Shown here one piece after another: positions 12,901-27,900 of a DNA stretch of 64,000 nt. Location: positions 62,001 through 126,000 of the forward strand of contig QEYB01001164.1 in NCBI GenBank assembly GCA_017562135.1, read 5' to 3'. The notes beneath the pieces are model-generated. The model ran no database searches. It was not told the DNA's origin and saw nothing but the letters and a program-made list of their open reading frames with translations. The stretch's first letter is position 1; each line of letters starts with the position of its first letter. The position numbers were made by a program, and so were the translations under genes. Source of the DNA: Dipylidium caninum (lineage: Eukaryota; Platyhelminthes; Cestoda; Cyclophyllidea; Dipylidiidae).

Positions 12901-15900
12901 CCACTTTAGAGGCTTTATAATTCAAAATGGTACAGCGGCTACGGTGCAGAGAACATGGATACCACAAGAAGGACAATTGAGATGAATAAATAAGGCAGAG
13001 AAATAGGAGGCGAAGATCACCTTGACGTCCTCACGCCACTCGTGAAGACCGTAGTCTTTCGTGACTTCCGGTTGGAAGGTGACGTAGCCCGCCATGGCGG
13101 ACGCCAGACGAGACAAGGACTGTCTGCCAGAACCACCGACTCCAATTAGCAGCGCGTTTCCAGAAGGCACCCGGAGCACACGACATATCCGGACCAAGTG
13201 TTCAAGTACGTATCTGGGATGGTAAAAAAAGCAAATTTTAAGTCTTTGAATCTGGTCGCTTTTTTTAAACTGTTGGTTTGACACTGAGAGAGACTCATTG
13301 CAACGCAGTTCCAATATTTTTAGTCATAAATCTTGAAGGTATTTTTCTTAATTCTTCCTATCTCACCTTTATTTTATTTTTCTTTGAAACCAAACGCAAT
13401 CAAAGTGCGATTTACTTTTACTTTTCTTGAATTTAATCGAGCCAAATCCTAGCGCAGTTCAATCTTCGAGAAACATTAATGAGGGATTTATAGATGGATT
13501 CACTAAGGAAACAAAAGCTCGATAGTGGTTTCAAAAATCTTCTTAAATGCAATTTGAGCGTAGTCAAGGTGCCTCGAGGAAGACCACCCGTCCATGTTGA
13601 TAATGAGGAAGAACGAATGACCGGTGGAAAACCCGATTCACGCACAGGTGACCGTGAACTTGGGTGTAAATTAGGCACGAGCGATACGGCTGCGGCTGAG
13701 GCTGTGCTAAAACATCTGCGATGAACAAAGTGAAGGAAAGTGGTTCCATATTTGCCTGCCGTACGAAGTGACGCAACTGCAGATGGTCGGACAGTTTGGG
13801 CCTTGGAAAACATCAATGAGGTATTCGAAGATGGACTTATTTGTGAAAAGTGCTCGATTTTGGCTTCAAAAACTTCCATCTGACAATTTGAGCATCGTCA
13901 ACTGGCCTCAAGGAGGGCCACCGGCTCCATCCACACACTGAACTATTCGTGAACTTGGGCCTAAACTAGACACTGGCTACCCATAAGGCTGTGCTAAAAC
14001 ATCCACGCACAATAAATGATAAAGTAAAAAAGGGGCCTTCTGTGTGCCTGTCATACGAACTGCATCTTTGTTGTCGCCCTCGCATTACACGAATGACGCC
14101 GTCTGTGGACCAAATCACCACTTTTGACGGAAAGTGGAGTTCGTTTGATGGTTGAAAACGACCCAGCAAATGGGTTGGTAAGAATACAGTCGCACGACAT
14201 AGTCCTGAGTCCAAATTCCATGGAAAAAAGCACTATGTTTACCACGGAGCGAACCATTATTCCTTCCTTCCTTCTTTCCTTCCTAAACCAGGCGAAGCCA
14301 TAACAACGCCGCAGTCCTGTTGTCGTGCATTCCATTAATGTCATGCATGAGAAGAAAGTGAGGAGGGAACAACAACAACAACAACAACAACCGCCACCAC
14401 TGCTCGCTCGGCACGGCGCAATACGACCGCATGACGACAACACACCACGACCACCGGAAACTTCAGTTACTGTCAACAAATTAAACGACTTTTCCACAAT
14501 GAGGAATTTTGTCCTACGCAATCACTGAGTGACTATTACCTTTTTCGTAGTTGCCATTTATTTTTAGGGGGAAAAGGTACAATAACCAAAATGAGATTAT
14601 AAAAGACCTCAAAGGGTTTGTGAACTGTAAAAAATTATTTAAAAAAGCATAGTGACTTGTCAAATCGTTAGCAGAAAGTCTTATATGTCGATGGAAGTTA
14701 TTTTGATTGACTATTGTAAATAATGTGAAGAAGGGAGTTCTTAGTTTACTACTTATACTGAACACCCGTTTCATAGTTTGCAAAACAATATTTTCTCAGA
14801 GGCAAGAAGCCAAACAACCTGAAAATAACGAGATTCATTTTGTTCTTGTGAGTGCTATTGTAGTCTAGGAGGCATTGCTCCACAATGGGGTACATTGTGT
14901 TGATGTCTGTCACCTCCTCATAATTCCTCTCTTCCGGAAGTGAATCTATGTCCACGAAGTCACCAAATATCAGGCTTCTGAAGGTCTCTTCCGTCACCTA
15001 GGGCAAACGCATCTATAAAGCACTGTCTCAAAGTGAACCTACCTCGTCCTTTATACTGTTCAGAAGGTGGGAGAATATGACGTTCACCTTCTCTTTAAAT
15101 GAAACTTCAATGGTGCTCTTAATGAAACTGCAGACAGTACGAAGAAGGTTTGAATATTCGTTTCATCGGGGAGTAACGCAAAAATAGGCAAAGTGGACCC
15201 ACTTTACTAGCCAAAGACGATCCTTGTTGTCAGTGAGACGATCATAGAAGACCCGAAGAACCTCATGAACCCAGAGTCGAATGAAGGTGTACTTATCTTT
15301 GATTTGGTCCTTCTTTATGAGGCAAATGCCGAGGATGACACGACTGAAATCACGCAGGTTGAAGACGTAATGCGACTTAGCTGGTGTAGGCAACAAATTA
15401 GAAATTGCTTCCTTGTAGACGTTTAGCGTCGCGTCGACCATCGTGTTGCCCAGGACATAGAAGTCGGAGGTAAACTCGTTCGCCTGTTTTTAACCACATA
15501 GCATACAGTTCTACGTATATGTCATATAATAAGGCAAATTGCAGCTTGTCATTCGTCTCATCCGAGTTCCACAATAGCGGAGATTCAAAAATTAAAGTTG
15601 GGTGTTTTGTCACGAGAGTGCATACCAAGCCCTCACTCCGATAAGTTTGACTTCCTCATAGTTACCACGCCAAAATATCCTATCCCTGGACGTATTGCGA
15701 GTGAGGTGTGAGGCTCTAGACAACAATATCCATCGCCTGGAGAAATAGTGAAGTTAATTGACTCCAATTTCTGCTGGATCCAGACGTGGCGCGATGTGCC
15801 CTTTCAGTAGGGATTCAACTTTTATACCACAATAAGATGAGACAACTGTGATGCAATTGTGTCCGGCATGATGATTTATCAAGTCGTGGCTACACTTTTT

Positions 15901-18900
15901 TAGCTCACCATTCCGTACTCTTGATGGATGACAGACTTTCCAACGCATCGCCGTCCAATCAGCAACTTTAGGTTAAGTGGAGGGGGTGTTTCGAGGCCCG
16001 ATTGACAGGCACTTCCCGCCAGTGGGACTGGCCAGTGACGGTGGGAACTTGTGTTAAACCTCCCAAAGGGGATGTTTCGACGCAGAGTTGGGAGAGAGAC
16101 GGTGATTATGAAGTAACCTTACGGGCGACCGAGAAGTGCCTCCACGTAAGTTGACTGGAAAGTGATGGAGGTAGAAGCCTCCCATGTAAAAGTACACTTG
16201 AATTTCCCTATTTGTCAAAGGCTGATGGATTCTATAGTCTATCGGGGTCAGAAATTGAGCGTAAGATAGCTAAAACCCATGAATTTGACGACAACGACAA
16301 AAGCTAATGTTGATAGAGGCGTTTTAAACTTTATAGTTAATGTAGTGATTGAGCCGAAACCTGAGTGTTTATGGTGCAACCTACATTTCAGAGTACAAAT
16401 TTGTGGCAAATTTATAAACCCTCCTGAAAATATTGCTGCTATGAGGGGAGAGCTTTTCAATAAGACCCTAAACAAAGCTAACGGGTAAGGCTAACACTTC
16501 GAGAAAGTGGGGTCAATTTGGCCACAGAGCTCGAGTATAAAACACTACTAATGTGAGGACACTGCGTAGTGTCAAATGCAATGATGGCGGCCTGACTTGA
16601 GTCCACAAGACAAATTTGTCTTGGCGGCAGTTTGTTCAACTAGAACATTGGGGGCAAAGGACCCACCCGCATGTAGGTCTGAATGAGAGTGGTGAAGATG
16701 CGGGTGAGGGTGACGTCGTTGAATGGCACCATGGAGACGGCATGGAAGTGGCGCATAAAACGCGGCGTCACATCATTGCGCCCGCCTCCGGGTGGGCCCA
16801 TGGCGGTGCAGATGTAGAGGTTGATCCAATTAATCTTCGACATATCTTCCAGATCGTATCTAACACAAAGCAATGGAATATAGCAAAAGGTGCAAAATAT
16901 TGAGAGGATCTCAAATTTTCTGTAAGGGGAAGTGCCATTTTGCAGGCATTCCTTCAGTTCCCGTGTTTGCTCTTAAATACTTTGGATGAGGGGAACTGAT
17001 GATAGTTGTCAACCACAATGCTCTCTTTAAAATCAGGAGGCTAATAAATAACAAAACCGATGAATAATGGAGTAGGACGCCCAAAAGAATGTTGCGGTAT
17101 AATTGAGATAATATGGCAATCTTTTATTGACCAAGTTCTATGGAAATAAGAGCCAAATCTATGTGAACTAAAGATAAAGTATACAATTTTCTAAAAGTGA
17201 ACATTTTGATTTCTGTGTACAAAACTCGACTTTTTAATGTTTTGCCAAAAAAATTGGTTCACAATTGGCAGGCCTTCAACCACTTTATATCTCGACAAGT
17301 ATTTAGGATTTCGCCGTAAACTAAAGAAAGCGGTGGAATAATTTACACCCTAAATCCTACTTGTGTGTGGGGAAAAACTTTTGCCCAAAAAGATCATGCA
17401 CAGCTTTCTATTGGTCTAAAATTGACCAATGAATGAGCCGCGCGTAAAATGGGCGCAAAGTCCAGTTCGTGAGGACGATTTAGAAAATTAAGTTTAAAAC
17501 TATTTAAAACTCACAGAATTCATAATAAATATCTGGAGCTGTGCTACTTAGGAATAATATTAGATAGAAAATGAATTCTGCGTAATAGTGCAATCAACAA
17601 GGCGGAGAAGTCAAACCGACACAAAGCCATGATCCATGAAGGTTCTCAGCAGCTCAATCGGTGGTTGAGCACCATACACCTCCTTTGCGGGCATATTCAG
17701 GTCATCAATGAAAAATGTAGCAATTTTGTCGAATGGTAGTCCGTACACACCCTTCCGGCGACGATCTAACTTCGACATGATGATATCCTAAAGGGAAAGG
17801 CCACGCTTTCTGTTAACATCAAATATAAAAACTGATGTATCATTTTACTAGTACTTGAAGGGAACTTGCACCTTTCAATATCATCAACGGGCTGATCTCC
17901 ACCAAACCGATTATTTTCGTATCTTCAGGAAGTAATTAATTGCTCAAAACCACTTGTCATACCGAATAGACGAGAGTTTTGGCTACTTTGTACTTTAACG
18001 AAAGTAGCCTAAGCCTATGTTCAGTTAAGGAGTGCAAACTAAGAACAGTGTAGGAGGAAATGGTTAAGGGATTAGTCAAAAGTGTCAAATTCAATGTCTA
18101 AAAACTGCCAACCGCTGTAGACCGGAAAAGGTATAAGGGTCTTTTGCTTCCTTGACGAAATCAAATATGCCGTGAAAGAGTTGCACTTACTTGAACTTGA
18201 TTGGCACTAGTCTGCGCCGAGAAGTTGATGAAGAAAGGCTTATACGTCTCGAGATCAATGCCCCTCATGAGTTTCTCCTTCACGTACGAAGACTTCCCTG
18301 TGCCCGTCACACCGATGTAACTTAGCGCCTGTTTGCTCATCAAGCAGATGTCAATGAGGTACTTATACCGGGCCGTGTCCATGGTGGGTACGATGATCTC
18401 CCTAATTTCCATGCCATCGAATTTGGCTTGGTCCCTTGTTAAATCATTCCAATGTTTCCATTTTCCCCGGCCTTTGTACTACCAATGGTAGAATGAAGAA
18501 GAGAGGTTCTTACATCGTTTCACTTAGGACAGAATGAAATGATAACTCACCTCGTAGAAGTAATCATATACCATCCCGGTATCGGGCATTTGGAAATCAC
18601 AACGGCCTCCAATGCTTTGGGGCACGGGTAAGTTCGGCTCCTTTCCACTAAGAATTGGTTTTATAAAATCGTCGAACTTAATTCTGCCAGTCTCATTGAG
18701 ACAACCGCCAATGCCCCAAACAATACTGAAGAGTAGGGAAGCGTGCACCCATTGTCGAAGATAGCGGTTTTCGGCTGCACCCTCGGCATTTGCTGGTTCA
18801 AAGATAAGAGCCTTGAGGAAATCAAGGGTTGATTTGACATTGGACATCGAACTGATGGGAATCATTTGGCGGCAGTTGTTACGAATGAACTCTAAACACG

Positions 18901-21900
18901 GGTCGAAGAGCCAGTCAAAGAGGTCCTGCAGCGTCTCTCTCCCATCACCCAGGGTCACGGCTTCGGGGAGGCTGTCCAGCCACGAGGTTGCCAGAGGGCG
19001 CCACCCCAGTGCCATAGGCTCGACGTAGATCATACCGCAACGGGAGACAGTGGCTGGCTGAGGTAGTGACAATGATAATCATTTAGACCCATAAATTCCA
19101 TAAACAGCATCCCTCACTTTCAAAATTAAGAACTGCAAGGTCTGCCCCTAATGACACCTTGAGAGGTAAGAAAGACACCGTTATGGCTTACCGAGGCTTG
19201 TAGAAGGTCCATAGTCTCGAAGATGAGGCTCATAGTCTTAGACATCTGAATTATTTCTCCCGACATGAGACACAACTTCTTGTTGTCGTCCAACACGGTG
19301 TTCATGCTTTCAATCCACAAGGTGTCAATGGGTCCATCGAAGATCACCCACGTTCGGTCAGGTGGTTCCATGTTGGCGTACTCACGAAATGTGTTTGCTG
19401 TAACACCGTCCGTCCACTTATCAAAGCAGAGAGAGTGTCAATTTTCCTTCTAATTTCATACTCACCATATTTTTGTTACCGGAGTAAAAAAACTTGCCTC
19501 ATGAGAAACTTGATCAAATTCGCCGAATAGTTGCCCCATTGTAATAGATTTGGGGTTTATTGTGCGATAGAAGACTTTAGCGTAGTCGGTGTAGCCCTTT
19601 TCAAAGAGACCGGTCATCACTTCGGCCAAGGTGTGGAGAATCTTTGTTTTGCCTCCCAAAGGCATACCAACCAACATGAAACTAAACGAAAACGAGGCAA
19701 AACTTTTGATGAAAATTCACGATAGTCTAACAAAATGGGGCCGTCACTCTTTTCTGCCTCAAAGTTAACAAGTGATATCGCACACTTCACTAGAAAATGA
19801 AGAACGTGAGCGAAGAAACGATACCACGTTAGCCGAAGAGGATATTTAGATAAGACAGGATTTCTTAAAGCATTACTTTAAGAGTCTCTTCGCTTGCTGT
19901 TGCAACTGAGTCGCATAAAAACTGTTCAAGCCATTGCTGGGATGGACCTTTGGTCCGAATCTGGAAGGCTGCAGCTAAAATGAAGACCACGAGACGATCT
20001 TTATGATCGCCTACTGGTCCAAATACCGACGGCGACTTTTGAGCACCGGTTCGGCAACCGCAAATCAGTGCCATCACAAATAAAACATCATTTAAGTCGA
20101 AACGATTGGCGAACTAACGGACTCAAGAGGAAAGGGGCTGGTTGACTCTTTCTATTCGGGATGCTTTGGATGAGCGAAAGGGAAAAATAAATTTATTACG
20201 CATCCATCCCACACTAATTAACAAAAAATCTGTCAGGATACATAGCATGACCATAGTATTTAAGGAGAGGTGTTTGAACTCGCGCACCGATTGGTTAAAA
20301 CATTTTCGTTGTTTAGGAACGTCGACTGCTTCATTAACCAAGTGATGTGGTTTGGACCGGTTTTCGGAAGGTCGTCTTTGGAGATACTTTAAGACAATCA
20401 AGAATGTTCAGGTGGAGGAGGGTCTTTACAAACGTTATTTCGGATTTTAAAGGTCAAAGGTGAACGATTACTGTACAATGCTTTTCGACTGGCTACAGTA
20501 CAAAAATGTCGTCTAAATTGTCATACGAAAACTAAAGGTGAACACCGCAGTTCAGAAAGGGAGTCTGAAGACAGAGTTGAAGGACTTCATTTAAACGAAC
20601 CAAGCGTCATTAGTCTTCAATTCACAAGCTTTCTTAGTTGTGAGTGGGAGTCGCCTCTGCCCGAAAATGATACTCGCTTTTCTAGGAATAGTACTGATGG
20701 GAAGGTTTTAATGCCTCCCATCAAACCTCATTTCGTCTCAGTGCTGCGGAAATTAAAGCTTTGTGGCTAGTGAAACCTGTCGATTAGGAGGGAACAGAGT
20801 AAAACAGGGGGGAAGGATCTCTTTTCGTTTCAGTAATCTCGATTTTATCTAGACAGGTTGTCCAACATGTCTGACGGTACGAAACTTAGTGGACGAGCCG
20901 GATGGTGGAGTAATCCGTCCTCATCACCGAATTATATTATCGCAAGAAATGAGTTGGACTGCGGTACTCCATGCAGAAGTATCACGCAGTTGCAGTCAAT
21001 AGCTTTTCCCTTTTCTCATTAGGCGCCATAATGGGGCCACGTTGACAGAGACTAAACAATATGAAGCTTTTGTGGCTCTGTCGTCCACTAAGTGAATATG
21101 TTATCGAAAAAAAGGTGGCTTCGTAAAATTGTTTCCTCTATCGCGTTCTCCGCCTGCCACACCAGGTGTGTAAAATCCACAGTCTTGTGATATTCGGTTC
21201 GAATGCATGAGTAGAGCATGTTAAGGCAGACATCCGCTTGGATATATCGTCCGCGGTGAGCATGTGAGGAAAATAGGGTACATGACGAGATGGGGGAGTG
21301 GTTGCGCCGATGAATACCTGTTAAACATGACGAAGTCCTGAAGGCTTGAACAAGCCACGACTAATGCTACGCCCAAGTCTCCGGATAGCATGACACCATA
21401 TAACTTGGGCCCTCCTTATTTCATTGCGTCAGGCAAGTTTGACATTCCGGCCACGAAGTTGCTGCTGACCTGCAAGCCTGCTGCTCTTCGCCCAAACAAA
21501 ACTAATTCTTAACAACTGTATTTCCAATAGTCTTATTATTTGAACCACTTTTTGAGCGCAATTGCCATGATTTACCGGGAAAATAGGCCGGGTGGCAAAG
21601 GAAGGCTTAAGTGAAAGAAGGAAAGGACTACCCAACAAATTAACTGGACTGTTGAAATTCAACGAATTCACTGACAAATCAGCTTGTCAAATCATATTAC
21701 GCACCCGTGTCGTACGATCATCATCTCGTAGGTTTGAATAAGCTTTTCCGTAAATGTCGGTACAGCCTGTAAACCGTTGCGTTGACATACGACAGCGGCT
21801 TCATCAAGGAAGTCCGAGTAGTCCGCATCGGGCAAAATGACGCCAGGAAAGAGGTCAGAGATGATGCCTCGGAAGAGGGGAATGTCGTGCGACAGGAACT

Positions 21901-24900
21901 TTGGCACGTTCACATCCATGATTGATCGCAAAAGCTAGTTTATTCGTGGAAATAAATGAATCGCAGGAAATGCGACGGGAAAATGATGATCAAATCAGTA
22001 TGCGCATACATTGTAGACCATTCTTAACGCGCGGTACACAAGACTGCTCTAAATTGGCTTTCATTGTTAAACTACGCAAAGTGCTCGGATGAATTTGGTT
22101 ACTGTGCCCGAAAATAATTCTGGCTGAAGGAGATGCCGGAATGGCCAACCACCTCGCCTCTCGGCGAGAGTTGCGAAGGAAGAGGGATAAACAGGGAGCT
22201 GATGAAGCTCTTCTTCTCTGAGATTCAAATTCCCTTAAGAAATTGTTTCTCAACTATCACGGAAGTTTCGAAAACCTCCACACACTTTTGTGCACATGGC
22301 AAAGGTAATGGAAGAAGCTGTAGTTGCAATCCTCATGGAGATTTAAAGAATAATTGCGATTGCCAAATATTTCTCACTACACAGGAAAACTTTTAAGGCG
22401 TTTATTAGCCACAGAAGTCTTCCTCACCAAAATCATTTCATTCTCCTCTGGATGTCGAAGTTTCAAGTTGCCCGCGGCATGCAGCACGGCCTTAACGGCT
22501 CGCATGCCGTAGTCGTAGTGCGACTGGGAGGAGAGTTGTTCAGAACACAGTCGGTAGGTGGTGACTATTTTGCCCGCCAGGTTACGAGCGTCCATGAAGC
22601 CGCAGGAGTAGAGGGAGATCTCGCCAATCATCGCGTAGTCTGGTACCATCATTGCCACCGGGCGGAAGAGGATCTGGATGCGTGGAGCAGACAGGGGAGA
22701 TGGAAAAAGAGGTAGTCGAGATGGATAGGTATGCAGGTAGAAACACTCACTTTCAAGTTGTCTGGGAGCTCGCTACGTCCAGCATAACCGGGATTCATGG
22801 TAATGCATACGTAGCAATTAGGGTTGAGATTTAGCATTGTCCCTTCGAACTCGAACACCTCGAGGTTGGCTTGAATTGCTCGGATGATGCACAAAATCTA
22901 GGCGACATGAAGAAACGGGTGACGTATCTGTGATCATGATATAAGGCCAGTCGCTGAAATGCCAAAATTTGTGAATAAATGAGGACCAAGGGGCTTGAAA
23001 TGAGACAGAAACTCGATGATCCGGTCTCCGTGCCCGTATCTAAAACGTTACGCCCTTCTACTTAACACAGATCGGTCTGAAAAGTGACTGCGAAATGAAA
23101 TCGGACTGCTTCAGGAGTGCACTCCATCCAGGCTATAAAATTCCGTCCACTTTTAAAGGGAAAGAGTGGCCAGAAGAGAGATGTGGAATGTGTCCATGTA
23201 TCCACGCATACCCATCAAGTTCGACGAAATCAATCCAAGAAGTAAATAGTGTGATGGCAAAGGACAAGGAGAGTGAAGTCCATGCATATCCTTTAAAGAA
23301 GGGGAAAGATACTGGGACGTTGTAGGAAAGTAACCTGCTGCAAGACTACTCTACTTAGTCGCATCAACCGAGTTGGTGGGGAAATGTCTGTAACAGAACC
23401 AAAAAGGAAACTCAATTCTTCTTCATGCGTTAGGTGCAAAATTTTATGGTAGATCGTTTGTGATAGCTACACACCACTACCAGGACAAATTTTTAGAAGT
23501 TGAACAGGAAACACACCCCAATAGGGAATAATAGATAAGTGAACCAACCTGCTGAGCAATGACCGAGAGCACTTCCAACTCGATTCGGTTAAACTCGTCG
23601 AAACAGGCCCAAGCGCCAGCGGAGGCCAATCCTTTGAAAAACTATCACAGAAATGGCAATATGCAGTAAGGGGAAAAAAAAAGCGTCAAGGAGGGAAGAG
23701 TTGTATGAGGTGATTTCACCTTGCCCATAGCAATGTAATCCAAGCCGTCGGAGCAGTTGAACACGACACACTGGACAGCGATCGCCTTGGCCAAGTCCTT
23801 CGTGGTCTCTGTCTTGCCGGTGCCTGCCGGACCCTCGGGGGCGCCGTTCAGGTGGAGGTGATACGCCCCGATGAGGGTGCGGTAACACCGATCAGTCAGG
23901 GGAGTGATGACCAGACGTGGCGAGTTGCCCAAATACTCGTAGGCATAGGGGACAGTGGCGTTGGTTAGACGCACCTAGCCGCAAATGGTATGGGAAATCT
24001 CAGCAAAAGTGACATCGGAACTGCGGTTGTAAAGCTTCAAGGCAGGTTAGTGAAACTTTGTCATGCACCGAAGTGGAAAAGTTAGGTGAGATCCTCTTTA
24101 GAAAACGGACTTCTAGTCAGGAAAGTCGTTTGAGGCGTAAGATTTCAGCGCTCAAGCATGCGGGATCACTGAGCGATCGTGATGATCCGCCAGTCCAGTC
24201 AGTTGGCAAGAAAAAAGATTCCCCGGCTCTTACATATAAAAATGTCCCAACAATGCACTAACCGTCCCACTTCGTTGTGCGATGGGGTCTGCCACTTGGT
24301 TTTGCGGTGATCGTATTCCGGTAATCGTGGTGTTTTCGTGAAGGGGTGTGGACAAGAAAGTGGATCGTATGCAGTTGAAAGAGTAGTCCAAAAATTAAAA
24401 TCGGCAATGGTGGACAGCTTCTATACCTTGGAGATTTGACTAGACCCTTTATTTGTGGATCCTCAAATCTGTTGCTCACTTTCATGAAACTGCAAGTTTG
24501 AAGTTGAATAACGGAGATATAAGATGTGCAGATTTCAATTTTTATTGAAAACTCTCCCTAAATGCGAGTACCTCCGCATTCTTACGTCTTGGCGTCCCCG
24601 TAGAGACGGTCTGAGTAGGAAGATGGACATTCTAGGTTTAAACTAATCCAAACAGCCAGAAGAAAAATTCCATCAATGAAGGAAGAGAAGTCGATTAATT
24701 CAACGAGTTGGAGTTCTTTGTTAGGTTGGACACCTCAAAGAGACCTGCTCGCCTAACATGGACACCGCATGTCTCAGAACACAAGTCTCTGGCCCCCAGC
24801 ACAAAAAAGGTAGTGAAGGACTAACCAGGCAATTGTCCTCCTCCCAGTAGTACCTGAGCTGCGAGAGCCATTGAAAGTCATTGTCATCGGAAACTTTGTT

Positions 24901-27900
24901 CTCTGCCATCAATTGCACAGTGTCTCTGGCGTGCACGTCGATGACCACCAGGGCGCCGAGGGTGATGCGTTCCTGGGTGGAGAGTTTGCCCCGCACTAAC
25001 CGTACGATTGCCGCGATCTGTGCGTCCAATTTGCGTTTGTAGCCGGCCAATCCCTCCGCCTGCCCGTAGGCGATGGCCTCGGAGACTTCCAAGGTCCAAA
25101 ATATTTGCGACACACAGAGGACCACCTGACCTGGCCAGTCTAGCACCCACATATCTCGAAGTTCGCTGTCGTAGGCCTGCAGAACGAGAAAAGACACTAG
25201 AAATATAAAGTTGAGGTGACAGATGTATCATCGAGTCGCCTAATCCCCACATGACCTCTTCAGTAAAGCTCTCTCAGCTTCGATGAGCTGTCGTGCATAC
25301 GCGACTCATGTAGGACGATAGTCACTAAACGCAAAAGAATACACCGCCATTTTCACTATGCTATGAACTACTTTTTTAAGGAATCTACCTGTAGAAGTAT
25401 TTACATTTTTAGACGAGTGAATATCACCCGAAAGGGGACAACCTTCTTTTTGAACCTTCTTCATCTGCCATAACAGTTGTGTGACGCGTTGTGTACCCTA
25501 AAGGGTTGTCACCTACAATTCTGGACATTCATCAATCTCTCTATCAGATCTACGCCTCTCCTTGCGTTCATAAGCCAGTGTTTAGCCGAATGGCAACCTC
25601 TCTCCCCTCTCATTTTATCGCGAACCGCGGAGAGGAGTTTTTGACCCAACTAGCCGGCCCATTCAAGACACCGTATTCCGATATGCGAATTCATTTTCGG
25701 TCAGTAGGGCATGTGAAAGGAAGGAAAAAGAAGGTGTAACCAGTTGCATCTCACTTGATCTCTGCATCATCAGGGACAGTGTGATGCATTACCCTGTGAG
25801 TTACAGAGTAGGGGAATGAATGTTTCGAAAGAGGCAAGGCGCAGAAGTTTAGCTAACGAAGGCTACCTGCAGATGCTCTACGGCATGAAGGGCGTGGATA
25901 CCGGCGACGTTCATTTTAAATTAATGGAGCAGTTGGGAAAAGCTGTTTAGGAAGCGCACTACGATGACTGGCAAATAGCAAATTTGACATTTTAATGAAA
26001 ACTTTCATTTCTTACATCTCTGGCGCTAGCAATAACATCATGCACCGAGAGCACCATGACGTCTTGCACTTGAAGCAGCCACTTTTCGACCGCGCCTCTG
26101 CAAGCCGCTGTGTCGATGGTCTAGAAGGTAGACAGGTAGAGGAAACGAATGCTGATGGACGACGGGATGGAATTTGGAAAGTATCAGTTCAAAATATCGT
26201 TTCTGGCTAAGTAGCAGATTAATCTTGGTTATGTTGAGTTCCAAAATAATGCATTAGTTGGAAAAGTCAGCACTTCCTCGGGATGGTCGAAGGATCGACC
26301 GAGTCTGTGAAACATACCACCGCAAGCTAATGGCTTGGTGAATTGAGTAGGCAGGCTGAAGCATCACAGACTAGCGCAACTGTAGGCGTAGAATGTTAAC
26401 AGAACCTGTTATAGACCCAGGAATTATTCTAAGGACCTAGCCAGTCGAAGGATCTCTGTCCATTTGCCAGCCAACGTCTGGTTACATTGCGGTTGGAAGA
26501 AGTATTAAACATTAATGAGATTCCAACTAGATTCGGCATGAGGGTCAAAGATGGAATAAAATCCTTTCACATTAAAGCTTCTCCACAAAGGGAAAAATCC
26601 ACAAAACCTGTGGAATGTGTAGTCCTTGACGAGTAGGCCAGAGGTCTTACCTGACTAAAGACCACCTTCTCACCTTCGCCGGAAAACATGGCCTTAATTT
26701 CGAGATTCCTATCAAACTCCAATTTAGCTATGCCTTCGAAACACTTCTTGAGGTGAGGTTGCACCCGTTGGGGATCCTTGGTCTCTGACAGGATCTCCAA
26801 CATCTCGTCGTTGGAGAGGAAGAAGAAGCGAGGGAAGAAAAGACGCTTCTTGTCTAGGTAGGCGTTGAGACCCTTGTTGATGCGATCAAACTGTGCGTTG
26901 CCCTCCCGAATGCGTTCTAACAAACCCACCACGGAGGTAGCCTGAGGAGACGGGCATAAATACAAGGTGTTAGCAAACACTTTTAGTTCCTACAAGCATT
27001 GCATTCGCAGTGTCGAGAAGATGCCAGACGGCCATGTGCTTCAAAAGCCACTCACGTGAGGCCATTTCGTGTGTTGGATATCATAAAACCGACCAATTGG
27101 TGGCAGAATTGAATGAATGAGTGTACGTGAAACCATGTAGGCGTATTTCGTATACACAGTAGCAACTCAATGGGGAAATCGCCTTTTACAACTCGAAACT
27201 ACAAGGCTCGTAAGGCAGATGAGCCCTTGTCTTTAGTGATACTTGTAAGGTTCACTTGAACCTCTTGAACTTGCGCCAACCCACCTCCCTGAAATCGGTC
27301 ATCATCCAAGTCAACGCGGATCGAGGGAAACAAATAGACGATTTTGAGAGGGCTGGGATCCATGACTATCATCAACAGACCGCAAAATCTCTTCCGCCTC
27401 TTCCTTCTCCTCTCCAGGGTAGTGTAAGTGTGTCCGGAGGAAAAGGGAGGTTTAAGTGCATCTTTTGTATTGCCGCAAGTATCGCTATATCTACGGCTGA
27501 ACCAGCTAAAGTGTAAGTTATTGTAGCTGATTCTACGCTTCTGCCATTTATGCGACTACTACTTTTAGCTTAGCCAGTATTCAAACATCTCCACAGGTCT
27601 CCGACTACAGCTAAGGGCAGAAGGATAAAGTCGCCATGGTCTACTTATTGTGTGTGTTTTTTATTTCATAAATTGGTTTTCCTTTACAATTTTCCGAAAA
27701 AAAGTAGTGCAGTCACTAAAAACTTCGGATTCAATGCTAGTTCGGGGTGGTGTTCAGCAACCGAGCTGTCGTTTTTGGGAGAGCCATCAGAAATAACCTG
27801 GTATAATACGAAAAATGAGAGACCACAAATGCCAAAATGAAAAGAAAAATTGGTATTCTTGTGGAACGAGTTACGCTCTGTAGAGACTGGCACGAACACT

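Larger units (their letters stand above)
13270..14785 (+). mobile_element. Degenerate mariner-like element, copy A (near full length)
   Basis: The plus strand encodes, in broken frames, a mariner transposase: a helix-turn-helix segment with [13 protein letters not shown] near 13570-13610, a catalytic-region remnant with [10 protein letters not shown] and KLNDF around 14100-14510, and the C-terminal part around 14530-14720. The head region is present twice (about 13440-13790 and 13800-14075), so one copy inserted beside or within another. The right end, ACACCCGTTTCATAGTTTGC, is a decayed terminal inverted repeat shared with copies B and C. The left end is poorly defined. A TTCC-rich tract and a CAA repeat lie inside. 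It cannot encode active transposase. It occupies the dynein intron between exons 14997-14819 and 13213-13021, antisense to the gene. Confidence 0.75.
11363..15127 (-). other. Dynein AAA4 module and start of stalk
   Basis: Exons 15127-15043 (85 bases), 14997-14819, 13213-13021, 12091-11699 and 11616-11363 encode AAA4. The P-loop [13 protein letters not shown] is in exon 13213-13021; Arg instead of Lys at this site is normal for axonemal chains. [20 protein letters not shown] and [16 protein letters not shown] follow in exon 12091-11699. The 11616-11363 exon contains [18 protein letters not shown] and leads into the outgoing stalk helix. A mariner element fills the intron between 14819 and 13213. 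Confidence 0.9.

Noticed and set aside
14325..14528. Plus-strand frame with a poly-Gln run
   Set aside because: The run is the CAA microsatellite inside the decayed mariner catalytic region, not a host gene.
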